Below are positions 12,011 through 25,139 of a stretch of 64,000 bases of DNA, in pieces. The notes under the pieces are model-generated. The model saw only the letters and a list, made by a program, of their open reading frames with translations, was not told the DNA's origin and did no database searches. Location: NCBI GenBank assembly GCA_037013685.1, contig CM072908.1, forward strand, positions 3,857,001-3,921,000. The letters run 5' to 3'. The translations under genes and the position numbers were made by a program. How positions within the stretch are numbered: the stretch's first letter is position 1; each line of letters begins with the position of its first letter. This DNA comes from Acridotheres tristis (Eukaryota; Chordata; Aves; Passeriformes; Sturnidae).

Positions 12011-12471
12011 AGCAAAGTCAAAATATTTGGTTTCCACAGCAAGCTGAGGCTGCTGAAGGACTTGTCACGGCAAGGAAACCGAGGAGCAGCAAGCCACAAA
12101 TTTGTGGCATTAAAACAAGGGAGGAATATTCTGAGATAAAAAGGTTTCTGTTCAGCTTGGGCTGCTTTGACATTGAGCTGCCACAGCATCAGGTCACATC
12201 ATTCCACAGGCACGGATCTGCACCCCTTGAGGGAGCCAGCCACCTTCACCACTGCCAAGGGAACAAAGCTTTTCTGAAACCCTCCAGTTTGCTGACTCTC
12301 CACACCTTAAACACTCCAATAACCCCTTCATTGGTGGCTCATTTCAGCAGTGTGTGGATAAACGATGACAGCACTGGGCAGCTGGGCTTTTGTGAAGGAT
12401 ACTCCTCCAAAGCGGAGCAGATGAGCACTCCTGGTCTCATATAAGTCCCCTGTACTTATGGTAATGGCACA

Positions 12472-12592
12472 ATCTACCAGACCACGTTGCTCCAAGCCCC
12501 ATCCAACCTGGCCTGGAACACTTCCAGGGATGGGACATCAATAACTTCTCTGGACAAATTTTCAGGCACTTTGGAGACCCAATAGCTGGGGT
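12472..12592 (-). mobile_element. CR1 LINE 3'-region fragment
   Basis: Reverse-complement match to the CR1 3' region: GTTGCTCCAAGCCCCATCCA, ACCTGGCCTGGAACACTTCC and AGGGATGGGACATCAATAAC, then TTCTCTGGACAA. It lacks the terminal ATTCTATG repeats and is worn. About 120 bp. Confidence 0.85.
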
Positions 12593-14334
12593 GGGAGGTC
12601 TGGAGGAGCCGATGGGCACCAGTAACAACCAAGCACGTGCTGTGCCCACCACTGACCTTCCCCACACTGGGAAGCCAAATAATCTGGTTTCCCTCAACCC
12701 CAGACAGAGTAGGCTGAACATAAATATTCATCTGCTCAAGTGAAAGCAGGAGCCGTTGTTTCCTCGAGTGGAACTAACTGAAAAGCAATGATAGTTTTCT
12801 GAAAAATGTGAGATTATGTACACAGAAGAAATTACATATAAACTTATTAATAATTTAACAGCTTGTTAATGAGCAAGATTCTGTCTCCTAGCTGAGCCGA
12901 CCCTCCCTTCTGCTGCCACGGGTGGCTCGGCAGGGGGAGCTGGGGGACCCAGATGCTTTTCATGTCTAAAGCGATGAGCTTGGGAGGCCACGCTCCAGGG
13001 GGGGATAGGAGAGGCCAGCTGTGGGCTGGGATCCAGCAGGCAGCAGACCCCTCATCTCCAGCTCCAGATGCCTGCACACAGCCTGGAAGCATTAACTGCA
13101 TAATACGCTTTTGAAATTCTCATTAAACATGTATAAATGGAAATTATTTTATTTTCTAATGGAAGCAAAACAATTTGCATTGATAGAAAACGCCTGTTCC
13201 TGGAGCAGCACTGGTGTGTGGCACAGCCAGGGCCTCTGGCCCTGAACCTCCTGCAGATGGAGTTTCTCACTTTTTCTGGAATTCCCAACATCCCAAGCAC
13301 TGAGATATGCTGTCATAGTGAATTGTTTCACACTGTCAGCTGCAGGAAGGCTCAGGTCGGGTCTTGCTGTGTCCTTGAGGCGTCCCCATGGAGGTGACAG
13401 CAATGAAAAGGTGGCTCCTCCCTATTGGTGTAGTGCTGCTTTCAAAAATGTTTGTCACATCATTCTGACCCATGCCAGGATCACGATATGCTCCTGTAAA
13501 GAGGTGTTGGTTAGAGCCAGTGAGGTGTTTTCACTGAAGCTGGTGGAAGATTTGTGCATGATAAACGTTAAAAGCACTAAATGCTGGGAAATGCCAACAA
13601 GAGCATTGTTACCTCCGGTGAGCAGCTTACATACAACACCTACACAAAGATCAATGACTTGTGGGTTAATGGAGGTGGAACCCAAAATATTCCATGTAAT
13701 TGTGTATGTGAGTCCCTTTTCACATTGAAAAAGCCCTGCCAGCCCCAGCCTCTGTCATGCAGCCGTGGGAAGGTGACAATGGCCAGCTGTGCAGCAGGAT
13801 CAGCAGGACTGTGTGAGGGGGTGCAGCAGCTGAACTCAGCTGCAGAGGAAGCTGCTCAGACGGCAGAGGGTGAGGTTTTAAATCCCCTCGTCAGAGTCTG
13901 AGCTTCTCCTTGGTGCTTTCATCTCCTTTCTCTCTGTGTTTCGGATTCATCACAAAGCCAAGTCTCCAAGCCCAGAGAAAGTTGTTTCCTTCTGAGTTTG
14001 CACTGAACTGGTGGCAGAGAAAAAGGCAGGAATATCTCCCAGAATGAGTGATAATGGGATGGACTCGAGACGCACCATGTACATGCTCTGCCACAAAGAG
14101 CACCAACCTTTCCCCTTGCACCTCCCTCTTGGGGACATCGTTTGCCTCCAGCTGGCAGCTGAGCTGCTCCTGCAGTTTGGGACAACACAGGAGTGGGTGA
14201 GGAAAGGGCAGAGCTGGTGAGCAAAGCAGTGGCAGGGCGGGGGGCATGCAGGGGTGCAGCAGCCAGGGGTGCACTTCTGTCTCTGCTGGGGCTGAGGATG
14301 CTCAGTGCAGCAGCAGCAGCACCGATCGATGAGT
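12593..14334. other. Intergenic with AT-rich blocks, no gene supported
   Basis: AT-rich blocks occur at 12715-12870 (ACTTATTAATAATTTAAC) and 13085-13195 (with a POU octamer). The rest, including 13318-13728 and 13891-14274, has only overlapping chance frames. Confidence 0.55.
13173..13180 (+). promoter_or_regulatory. Perfect POU octamer ATTTGCAT
   Basis: ATTTGCAT lies at the end of an AT-rich block (13085-13195) that also contains AAATTATTTTATTTTCTAAT. Motif only. Confidence 0.35.
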
Positions 14335-14370
14335 TTGCACTTAATTCTCTTTCCTCTTCAGACGCGAGGA

Positions 14371-14410
14371 CAATTTAAATTGAAATGTCACCTAGATTAT
14401 TCAAATTTGA
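14371..14410 (+). promoter_or_regulatory. Two perfect AT palindromes 18 bp apart
   Basis: CAATTTAAATTG (14371-14382) and TCAAATTTGA (14401-14410) are both perfect palindromes, in an AT-rich island running from about 14335 to 14510. Palindromes suggest dimeric factor binding, which is inferred. Confidence 0.35.
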
Positions 14411-14689
14411 TGTAATCTGCTTCCACATGTCAGGCCTGCATTGACGATAATCTTTTTTCCCCCATGAGCTAATTTGCTTATTCCTAAAGGAAGCGATGCA
14501 AGGTCTGGTTAACATGACTATGCAGAGGCTGTGTTGGGATTTGGGCAAACAGGGTTTATCAATGGGGCTGGCAGCTCCTCCCCAACCCTCTCTGTTAAAA
14601 AGCTCTTTCAGAGGCATTGGCAGCAGGGATTTCCAAGTCTCAGTGGAAAGGCTTCCTGCAGAAGATGTGTAGGTTTAGAGGGGAAAAAG

Positions 14690-14890
14690 GAGTCCTATTG
14701 AATTTTTTCATTTGTGTGGCTGCTGAGGAGTTCCGTTGCATTATTCATCCTGGGAACTGGGTAAACCAGGAAAGTTAAAGAGAGAAATTGCTGCTGTAAG
14801 TCGAGGTGTTTTAACATGCAAATGACGGTTTTTTATTCCTAACAATAGAACTGTTGGATTTTTAATTTTACACCCTATGTGCTCTGTTCA
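14690..14890. promoter_or_regulatory. AT-rich island with POU octamer
   Basis: Contains TTGCATTATTCATCC, CATGCAAATGACGG and GGATTTTTAATTTTAC. The octamer and homeodomain cores are the main evidence. Confidence 0.35.
14816..14823 (+). promoter_or_regulatory. Perfect POU octamer ATGCAAAT
   Basis: ATGCAAAT is embedded in TTAACATGCAAATGACGG inside the AT-rich island 14690-14890. Motif only. Confidence 0.35.
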
Positions 14891-17800
14891 CTATGCAGAC
14901 ACGGGAGTCCTACAGCTCTGATTGTCATCTTCCCTATTTCCATTGCTGTCAGGCAGCTCTTAGATCCATGGTGATTTTATGGACCTGCCTTTTTCTTCTG
15001 CATTTGTTGGAGCAGGGGAAAGGATCCAAACACCCAGAGAGTCACTCCTCGGCCCGAGTGCCAACTTCTTTGATATAAAAATCACAGAATGGCAATTTCC
15101 CCACTTGGAGATTTCATTGTGGGGTTTTCAATCACAGATTTTTTTTTCTCACAGACCTGTGTCAACTGCTCAGGGTAAAGGTGTCGGCAATCCATGGGAC
15201 AGAGAGTGTCCAGTCATGTCTGAGCTGCCCTGACTGCATGGCCCTGGGGAAGGTGACAGCCAGGTCTCCTGGCCACACTCACCAGAGGTGTCTGTTGGTA
15301 TGTTTGATATCCACCTGGAACAGCAAGGTGCTTGTGCAAGGGCAGAGGCATTTCGGAAGTTTAAAGGTACACGTTGACCCCGCCGCTTGTCAGTGTGATA
15401 CTCTGGAGCTCTAAAAATAGAGCATCTCTGACCAAGGAGAGATATTTTTGGAAAAGCTCGTTACTGCAGCCGATCCGTGTCGTTACTGCAGCCCCTGCTC
15501 CAGCCTTCCCCTCGTTTCCTTCTGCACATAAATTTTGTCAAGTTCCAGGAGAGGGTGTGTGCCCCTGCAGGGTAGCAGCCCCGGATGACGAGCCCTCCCA
15601 CTCCCGAGCTGGGGTCCCTGTCCCACCTGATGGGACGTGCAGCCCATTTGCCAGATTTACCCACTCCCCAGGACGTCAGGTATGACTGGGGGAGCAAACT
15701 AATGAGGTGCTTGCAATCAGGTAGTTGGGCTTGAAGCAGGGGAGTGTCAGGAGATGCAATTAGTCATTGCTGTACCACAGGGAATCCTGATTTGAACCAT
15801 TAGAAATGGTTGTGCATGTGCTGAACTGAAAGGAATATCCCCAGCAGGTTATTTACCAAAATCACTGCTCCAAACAGGATTTGAGAGGGATTCCAGCTGT
15901 AGAGGAATGAGAAGAAGTGATGAACTCCAGCTGGAAATCTGCTCAACAAGAGCAGGAGTATGAGGTGTATTTGTCTTTTTTGCAAACGATAAAAGAAAAA
16001 TCTACTCTCTGGTCTTGGCTGCCAGCAGACAGCTCCGTGATCATGATGGAAACTGTCTCAGACGGCTCTTACGAGCATTGAAATTAATACCCTTCCTCAT
16101 TGGAAGTGGCACATCCAACTACTCCCTGAAAGGTGAGCATTAATATTCTGATTTTCAGTCATTAGACATATGCTTTGGCCTCAGAGCTCCAGAGAGGGGA
16201 GATGACGGAGCAAAACACAGCTCTGAGGTTGGGTACCCTAGTTCCATCCCCACAGCATCAGTGGAGGAACCACCTCTGATCCTTCTGGAAAGGTTCTGCC
16301 ATGACGTTCCTACATCACTTTGCCATCTTGGAGTGTTTCCAATGTGAGTAAAACAGAGAGGAACCTTCCTGAGTGCAGCCTTGTTATCTGTGGCATTTCA
16401 GGGTAATTTATGCCCGACTCACTGACTCTCTAGTAGGAAATTGTGTTGTTGGTTCCGCAGCTCCTGCAGGAGCTGTGTCAGAAATATTGGAATAAATCGA
16501 TCCAACTTGGGGTTCCTGCACGATTTTATTGCCGATTTATCAATGCAGGCAAGGCAAGCACGAGTTATGCTGGCATGAGGAGGAGGGAGGTGAGGATGTG
16601 GTGGCCTGGCTGCCCACACTGTCACTGAGAAAGGGTTTGGTGTCTCAGCAATCCCCACTGCCCCCACGAGGGATCCAGCTGAATTCTCTGTGCCTCAAGT
16701 TTTCCTTCTTTTGCTTTTTTAATCCTCTCCTAATTGGGGAGCCAGCAAAAGCTTTAAAAAAAAAAAGAAGAAAAAAAAAGGAAAACAAACAAAATTAATG
16801 AGCAGCATCAGGGGAGGAAAAAAGCCTTTTCTGGCCAGAGTTCTTGGCACAGGCAGGAATTCACCACTCCTCTTGGAGAGCGTTAAGCTGGCTGTGAGCT
16901 GCCAGTGGAGGAAGTCAAGTGAGAACCAAGTACCTGGAAGCAGAGTTTGCCACAACCGCCCTCTGCTCAGCTCCTGGGGCACCTCAGAGCACCCCAGCCA
17001 CAGGTCCTCAGTGCTTTGTGCCCAGACTAAATGGCTTTTGGATCTGCAAGTCGTTTGTCAGTGAGAGCAAACAAGCTGTTGCTGGGACTGACAGTGTCCT
17101 CCCAGCTGGTTGAGCTCACAGGCATTCCCAGATGAGGATGAGTGCTGGCCCTGTGGCCAGCAGCAATAGTTAAACCTTCCCTAAATGCCCATCTGGTTCT
17201 GACTCTTGGATTACAGCAGCTGAGCATCCCCAGGCTGCTGTGCCCCAGGCAGCAGATCCAGAAATCCCCTGGAGCATCCCACATTCTCTCCCTGCTCCCT
17301 GGAGCTGTACTGCCAGGAGCTGGGCAGGACAATGTTTGCCAGCATCAAGGGCTGCTGGTGCCACAGGCGGCTGACATGCTGAGCCACGAACCTGTGGGAG
17401 AAGGTTCACTTGTCTGGGATCAGGATCTCTGTTGAACCCTGGAGTTTATCAGTTTCTCTGGGACGCTGGCTTCACTCAAAGCAAACACTGGTGTGTGCTC
17501 ACATGAAGAGCCTGAGATGGAAATGGTAAATTCCTGTTTATGTTTATATAGAGCAGCTCCTGGTATAAACTTCCTTCTCTTTCATTTCCCCTCGCAAAAT
17601 CTGAGGCACCGTTTTCTTACCCTTGTGTTTGACTCTTTCTGGCCAGTGACAATTTTGAGATTGAATTTTTGGCTTGCTCTGATTTTGGGGTGCTTTGGCT
17701 GGTTGGCATCTCTTCCTGATGGGGAAGTGGTCAACTCATACATCAAGTCTTGCCTTGTGTGTGAGCATCCCCAGTGCTCCTTGTGCACGTGTGCTCTTCC

Positions 17801-17989
17801 ACTCTTTCTCCATGGGCCACCCCAGCCTTCCAGAGGCATCAGCAAGTCATTCCTAGCCCATGGGCAAGGGGTGTCATTGCTTCTTTAGGAACTCTCCTTT
17901 TCAGCAGAACCCTTGGAATTTGCCACAAAGTTTTAGGTAGGAAGAGCAGAGTTTTCTTGCTCCAGCATGAAGTTAGGAACCCACATGGA
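14891..17989. other. Intergenic, no gene supported
   Basis: GC-moderate with an AT patch at 16040-16170 (GAAATTAATACCC, CATTAATATTC) and the A-rich run near 16755. The 15374-15697, 17027-17435 and 17493-17888 frames overlap on both strands without recognisable domains. Confidence 0.55.
16755..16796 (+). repeat. A-rich simple sequence
   Basis: Two long A runs separated by GAAG, then GGAAAACAAACAAAA. This could be the tail of a lost retroposed copy, but no element body or target-site duplication was recognised. Confidence 0.7.
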
Positions 17990-18310
17990 GACATTTAATG
18001 TCTCGCAGGGATTATTAGATACAAAATGCATTGGAAAGAAAGCATGCCATAAATCCCAGCCTTTCCATAAACTCTAAATCTGTTACACGTTAGACCGTAA
18101 TCTTCTGAAACAAAAGTGACTGCACCAAATAGAGAGTGTTATTGTTTAAATATTCCTGCTGGGAAATGCTGCCTGAAGAGCAGACACAATAGCTGCCCTG
18201 ACGCAGGATTTATTGGAGCAACTTGGAACCAGCCTGTTTGTAGGCAGAGGAATATGCTTGTAGAGATTATACCAGATTTACAGTGATTAATAATGGATTG
18301 GACATGGCAG
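17990..18310. promoter_or_regulatory. AT-rich island, candidate non-coding element
   Basis: CATTTAATGTC, GATTATTAGATAC, CGTAATCTTC, TGTTTAAATATTCC and GATTAATAATGG over about 320 bp, set between CAG/CTG-rich flanks. Confidence 0.3.
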
Positions 18311-21300
18311 ACTTCAAAGGGTTCAGCTCTCGCACAGTTTGGTGTGGGTTGAGTCACAGAAACGTTTGTTCCAGTGGTTCAAACAGCTGCCTTCCCTTGA
18401 AGAAGAGGGATTTGGGCTGGACAGCATCAGCCAAGTCCTGCTCCTTGTCCCCTTGCCCCCATGGCTTTGCCCAAGCAGAGGGATGGAGGTGGTGGCCTGG
18501 CAATGTTACACCTGGCATGGCTGTGTGGAGACCAGCCCAGCTCCAGAGAGCACCCATCCAGCTCCAGCCCCCCAGATGTGCCCTGCTTGGGGTACCCTGT
18601 GAGACCCCCAAACCCCCAAACCCATGCCTAACTGGGAACAGTGGTGCCCTTAATTACAGGAAGGTTCCTCTCCAACTCAGAGCCAGAAGCTCACCTGCCA
18701 GGAGGATGAGCAGGGATTTTGTCATCAGGCAGAAGGATTAAGAGAGCTGGGAAATGTAGGACATCCCTCTCGCTTGCAATGTGCACACACGGACCTCAAG
18801 CTATTTTTAAAGACCTTTCAGCACCCACTGTGGCCATTACTTTTAGTATGAAACATTTGAAATGTGCTCCTTGCAGCAGGAACTCCCTCTCCCACTCTGT
18901 CCAGGGGCTCCCAGCCGTGCTGAGGATGGCCCTGCAAAAAGAGCAAGGCTCTGAGAACTAATCACAGTGGTGTTAATTGTGTATTGGTATAATCATGCTC
19001 TCACCAGGTCCTGCCAGGCAGGTCAGTAGCCCCTGTGAGCACACCCTGCCCACCTACATCACTTCTCCCCCTTCCCTAACTGCTCGAGCTGTCAGAGCTT
19101 TTCCTGTGAACACAGGATCCTTCAGACACGCTGGGAAAAGGCCAGGGATCCTCAGACAGATGTATTTCATAAGTAGTAAGTGCTCTGGCGTTAATCAAAG
19201 GTTATTGTGTGTGAGGGTTGGGAGGCATCTCCAGCTAATGAAGATGTTTCCCCTGTATCTGCTGTTATCTGGGAGGCTGGAAGAGCTGCAGAGGCTCCAT
19301 CCTGCTCCAGGCAGAGCTGATGGGATTTGCGCTGGTCCCAGTTGCCATGGAGAAAGTGTTGGATGGCTTTAATACATCTCTGTGAATTTCTCCCCAGAGT
19401 TTTCCCGTGACAAGCTGGACTGGAGGTAGTGTATAAGGAGCTCTAATCTTCCAAATGTATGAAAAAATGATTGATGAGGGGCAAGGGGCATAAACAGCTT
19501 ACAGGGCTCTGGCAGCTCATGGGGTAGGGGCAGGGGGGTGTCAGGAGGGACCAGGAGGTGTCCAGGGCTCCCTGACAGTGCTGCACTCACAGCCCTGAGC
19601 TGTCCCAGCCCTGCTCTGCCGTCCCAGTCCAGGTGCCACTGATCTGGGGTGAGATGGGGATAGCAACGGCCAGGCAGCCCCACACAGCACTGGGCTCAGG
19701 TTCCCTTCTCATCACTGGTCCAGATGTGTCTCCTGTTACCCCTGCTCTGGCCATGGAGCTCCCACCTCTCATTAAAGTCCATTCATTAGGAATTAAAGGA
19801 AATTAAACATTATCTGTTTTGTCATCATTTCAAAATCCTATTGTTTGCATTTTTCTATTTGCTTTTCAAGTTGCTGAAAATATGAATGATTCCGAAAAGC
19901 AAAGGAAAAGAAAATCTCCTGCTCAGTGTGCCAAGCAGCCACTCTCTCACCTGCACTGGTAGTTTGAGTGTTCCCTCGAATTCTCCTCTTGATTCATCAT
20001 CCTGCCTGGCCTTTAACTAAGGGGTCATTGGACATGGACCATGATGGGATCAGGTAAACCCAAACTGGAGGTTCTCCGGGAGAAAAGAGATGGCAGGGAG
20101 CTTAAGAACAATAGACAGAGAAGAGTTGAGTGTCAAAACCTACAGATGCATCTGGAGCTTTCAAGAACAAGCCCTGGCTGGCCGGTTTGGGAGCAGGCAG
20201 CCTTTCCATCAGTGCTGGCTCCTTCCTCTGCCTTTTTGCTTTTTGAGTTTATTACTTTTACCCTGGGTTTGTTTCTGGCTGCCTTAGATTCCCTAAACAT
20301 TTCCTCTTGGGCAGCTCATGGGCTTTTGAAGTCCATCAATCACCAGCTGATGTCCCCCTGCCATTGTCCCTGCTCTGAGCAGCCCCAACACAGCTGGGCA
20401 CAGCAGTGCAAGGGGCTGTATTTGGCGGGCAGGTGCTGCCAAAGCCAAAAACAGGGTTACCAGGCTCCTTGTTCTCTCCTTCCTTCATTTCCCAGGGTTT
20501 TTGGCGAAATCCCTGCAAACACAGTCACTTGCTGGAGCACTCAGCACAGAGGAGGTTTCCTGTGGAGTGCTGTGGAGAGGAGATGCTCTGTGTGAAGTGT
20601 GTGCTTCAGCTGATGCACCGGGGCTAAAAAGTAATTAATTAGCAAGTTTATGGTCTTTTCCCATCTGAAATTAAAAAAAAAAAAATTTATGCAGAACATC
20701 CGAGGTAATTAGGAAGCTGCAAGCTACAACACACCTTTAAATGGGAGCTCTGGAAAACACGATGTTTGGCAGCAGATTTTTAATGGAACAGCTGATCAAG
20801 GCTCCTGCCTTCGCCTGTCTTCCTGGGAGTGCTCCCCACACTTCCCCCTCCCCTTATGGATCTGACTTGGACTGCAGCAGCTCCCAGATGTTCTGTTCTT
20901 CGTGATGAGGCTTCCCATCGAAAGTCTGCTGGCCAAGATGAGAATATTGGTCCGTGCTTTATGTGCTGACTTTACTTGGAGTTTTTTTCCCCTGGCATTT
21001 ACAGCTGGCCCCACCCCCTGACGCTTTGGCTGTGCAGGATGTTCCACCAATTTATTCTAGCGGAGAGCACGGAGCAGGTCACGCATATTAAATGTGAAGT
21101 TTTTGCTACAGTTGCTTCAATAATCTGAAAGAAAAACATTTTAATGTGGGGGTTTGGATTTTTTTTTTTCCCTTGTTTTTTTACCGTGTACCAGCTGCTG
21201 CTTTTGGCAGGGCAGCTGCTCAGCGGGCGGCCGGCGGTGCGGATGCTTCCCGGGGAGCCATGCCCAGTGTGCCAAGGGCATCCCCTCCCTGCCATGCTGG

Positions 21301-22779
21301 GGAACAGCTGAGATGCCTGTGAACATCCCTCTTTCCATGCCTCTCCCTTGGCACTGAAAGCTGGAAATTGAGGCTTTATGCTATTTTTGTTTTCAGCCAG
21401 GTCTGCAGTGCCAGCAGTATTGCCCAATGGGCTGTTTCCCTCTTTGCCACCCTCTCCCAAACCCACCTGCATGAAGACTGGAGAACTTTTCCCGTGGGTT
21501 TTGTGCCTTTGGTGTGCATTTCCAAAGGCTCTTCAGTTCTCCAAGGGAGGGAGAGGCTGCTTTGTGAAGCTGTGACTGAGGGAGCAGCTTTTTGGCCAGC
21601 TGAGTGATGGGTGGGGATGGCCAAACTCTGCCCTGCAGCCCTGGGATAGCCAACGGCTATTAATCCAATCAGTTACATTATTTTAGATAAAAAGTGTTCT
21701 TTTTTTCACATTTCTTGATGAGTCTTCTATTTCCAGAAGTTTTTCAGCAATTTCCAGTGGGTAAGTTGAGCGCAGAGTCCCTTGCAGAGCAAGGAGGGGA
21801 TTGATGTGGGAAATGATGATGACAAAATGAGAACCATCAGGGATGGCAGAAAGATCATCCTTACAAAAATGCCAGCATCAACCCTGACAGCAAGAGGAGA
21901 AGAAAAACAATTTGAGAAGGAGGAAAATGTACAAACCTCTGTGGGAATGGTGCCTGCAGGAGAAATAACATCCCAAAAGATCATATTTGGAGGTGTCAGA
22001 AGTGGATACTCCTCTCTGCTTTATCAGCATCACTGGACAGTGTCTGGTCATGTTTATGCTGCTGCTTCTACACTTCTATACTTCTGTATCTCTTTTGCTC
22101 CTATCTCCTGCTCCTGTCACCTGTCTTCTCCTCAGGTTTTAGGCCACTCTCTCCCACAGAATGTGGTGGGGAAGCTGCTGGGGCCAGCGGGTGCCGAGTG
22201 GGCACTGCTGGCATGAGGGCCTGTGTGCTGTTAGTTTGGCTTGGTGCCTGAAATCGATATCAGCTTGCTTGGGGTAATTGTTTTGTATCTCTGGAACAGT
22301 TTATTTGCTTTCTAAAGTGCTCACTTTATAGAGTTATTTCTCAAGCCTTGTCCGAACCTCTTGTCACATCGGTACTAAGTGAGTTTCAGGGCTATTTGCT
22401 AGTCAGCTCTGTCATTTCTATTTTGTTTTTTGGTTTGCTCTCTATGTACACTGAAGTGTAATTCTGTTTGGTTTTGCTGACTTGGGCATGAAGAGAAACA
22501 CGTTGCCATCTTCTGACACCCCCTACAAGTCCCCTGAGATTTGTGGGGTCTGCCTTTCTCCCCTCAGCTCCTTCTCGGACTCCTCTTTTTTGGGTTTGGG
22601 CAGGGATGCTTCGGGGCGTGGGGATGTGAAGGTACAAGGATTCAGGGATGTAGGGATGTGGAGATGCTGTGCCCCACTGCCACACCAGTCCTGCTCTGCC
22701 CTGAGCACCAGAAAACGAGCAGTGAATTAAAGGACTGCCCACGAGCACGGGGGAGGAAAGAGAAAGCCTGAACTTTCCA
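18311..22779. other. Intergenic with AT-rich blocks, no gene supported
   Basis: AT-rich blocks at 19770-19920 (CATTAAAGTCCATTCATTAG, GAATTAAAGG, AATTAAACATTATC) and 20615-20790 (GTAATTAATTAGC, GGTAATTAGG). The 20041-20595 plus frame (184 codons) has no recognisable content. A charged frame at 21782-22216 is discussed in findings. Confidence 0.5.
20671..20687 (+). repeat. Poly(A) run of 13
   Basis: An A13 run followed by TTTAT, inside an AT-rich island with GTAATTAATTAGC upstream. Simple homopolymer. Confidence 0.9.
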
Positions 22780-22910
22780 GATGACATTTACGCCTGCAGA
22801 AGGCCCATGTATTTTATCCACTGTCACATTTAAAAGGCACTGAATTCATTATATCGTTGAATAAATCATTATTTAAAAAAACGTATTTATCCAGAGAAGA
22901 ACCACAGCTT
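22780..22910. promoter_or_regulatory. AT-rich island, candidate non-coding element
   Basis: GAATTCATTATATCG, GAATAAATCATTATTTAAAA and CGTATTTATCC, a compact 130 bp block. Confidence 0.3.
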
Positions 22911-25139
22911 TTCAGTCAAGAGCTGCTCCTGCTCGGATAAACCCTTCCACCAGGGGAGCTTCCAGCTCTCCCCTCACTGCCAGCACTGGTAGCAGTGGGT
23001 CCCACACTGGTCCCACACTGGTCCCGCACATGCCTTGTGCATGGACATGAAGATCCAGGCTTTGCCTGGGGGAGCAGATGAGGGCTGACAAGACACTGAA
23101 GTGCTCGCACACCTCTGTCACAAAGGGTTAAAGTTGTTGAGCTGAAGCTTGGTAAATCAGGCAAGAAAATAATCAGCTCCCAGGTGAAGTGAGGAGATGC
23201 TTGATGTTTTACAGCTTCTTTCATACACTTTACAGAAACTAATGGTTACACAAATAATACCTGGGGGATGATAACAAGCTATAAATAATTCAGGGTTCTC
23301 CGGAACAGAGCTGCTGCTTGCAGGTGTGAGGAGCACACGGTGCCTTGAGATGACTCAGGTCCTGGGAGACTGGTGCCCTTTCACCATCCTACAGCTCTCT
23401 TAGCAGTGTCCCTGTCCTTTAGCCAGCCTTTCTGGACCGGCTCTGCTTTGTCCCCTTGCACCACTCCCCTGAGTGCTGCAGGAGTTGTCAGCAGCGCCCT
23501 TTGCCAGTGGTGCTGGGAGAAGTCAGAGGTTTCCATGGGTGCTGAGGCCACACAACCAACTGGCCAAGCCCATCACCCTCCAAAGAGTTGTGCATTAGCT
23601 GCTCTGCCCAGAGCAGCCCTCCCTGCTGGCTGTGGGTCACGCCAGGCTCTGCCCGCCTCTGCCAGCCCTTTCCACAAACATTGGAGGGCTTTTTTGAGAG
23701 CTGTTTGTGTGGAATTCCCTATCCTCGGATGGAGAGGTTTCAGTTTCTCTGCCGCTAAATATTTTGACAGGCTCTCGTCTCACAGCCTAGCACAGTGTGA
23801 CATGTTGTAGGGTGACAGTCCCCTCGGCTCCCTGCTGCAGCACACCATGTGCTTTGTGCCAGCACACCTCGTGCTCCCTGTGCCAAAACGGGCTCCACTG
23901 GGCAGCCACAGCCCTCCCAGGGGGAATCATTCCCAGCTCAAGCCCCAGAGATGGGGAAGGGGGCAAGGGAAGAAGGCACTCTGTCACAGCTGCCTCAAAG
24001 CTGGAGATTGATATCTGCCGAGGCAGGCTCAGCCTCTTTATCCCAAAGGATTCCCCACAGGCAGGTCCCTCCTGACTGCACGTCTGCCTGCCTTATCAGT
24101 CATGAACGTGTTGCTCTTAATGAGGAAACAACCAGGAATGTTGGTGGCAGGACACACAGCTCAATAAACCAGGAGAACAAAAACCTCCACTGCAATTTGG
24201 AATCCAGCTTTCCCTCCCAGCCCATGTGGCAGGGAGGAATTGATCTGTCTAATCTCTTATCTGTGACTATGAAATTGTATTTCCCTCTTAATAGCCCTAC
24301 AAATGTTACAGATGGGTAGTTTGGAAGACAGGCTGCCAGTGGTACGAATACTAAAAAGGATGTTGAGTTTTGCTTGCTTTGGGGTGCAGAAACTTGCATG
24401 AAATCCCGGGATCCCTATTGGCCTTGACCCCACTTCTCAGGGACCCAGCTTGAACGCTGTCATTGGCACCCAATTCCTGCTTAGCTCGGGCTGAGTGGCT
24501 CTTAGGAGCTGTTTAATTCAGGCACCACAGAGCTATCCCATCCCTCCTCACCCTGTTACTGCATTGCAAAGGAGAGGAGAAAGCAGCAGACCAGGTTCTT
24601 TCTCTGCTCTTCCCAGTTTCCCATGTGAAAGCCTGGTTTTCCCACACCGGGATGGCCACCAGGTTTCTCGGGCACTTAGACTCCCCAGGGAGCAGTGAGT
24701 GGCACCTTCAGGGGGCAGAGGGAGCTTTGCCCTCCAGAGCTCCTTCTGCCAGGTTTCCCATTATTTTCCTTGCAAGTTCGCTGGCATTCCCCAGATGCTT
24801 TGATGCCTGGATTGCAGAAACATGAGGTGACAATGTCCTTGTACCCTGGGCTCCTGCCCTGTCCCTGATGGGCTGTCTTGCTCCACAGCATCTCCAGAGT
24901 GGTTGTGATGTGTTGATGTCAGGTCCCTCCAGCGCTGGCCATCCCCTCTGATTCCAGTCCAGGAGAGTTTCCCAGGACCAAGCATCCGAGGTGAAGGAGA
25001 ACAGGAATGCCACGAGCCACTACCATGGAGCTGTTTGATGATGAATTTGGAGTGGTCAAGGTGACCTTTTCAGAATGGGGGCTGTGCCTGTCCCCATGCA
25101 TCCTCTGTGCCTGCCTAGTCATCCAGCCCTTTTTTGTCA
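22911..25139. other. Intergenic, no gene supported
   Basis: Holds the small 11 bp repeat near 23000, an AT patch at 23205-23310 (ACACAAATAATACC, CTATAAATAATTCAG) and CAG/CTG-rich sequence with shadow frames. Nothing further recognised. Confidence 0.55.
22998..23030 (+). repeat. 11 bp tandem repeat x 3
   Basis: GGTCCCACACT is repeated exactly twice and then as GGTCCCGCACA. A short, simple duplication with no evident role. Confidence 0.8.

Noticed and set aside
16755..16796. A-rich run as the tail of a retroposed gene
   Set aside because: No preceding gene-like sequence and no flanking target duplication could be seen.
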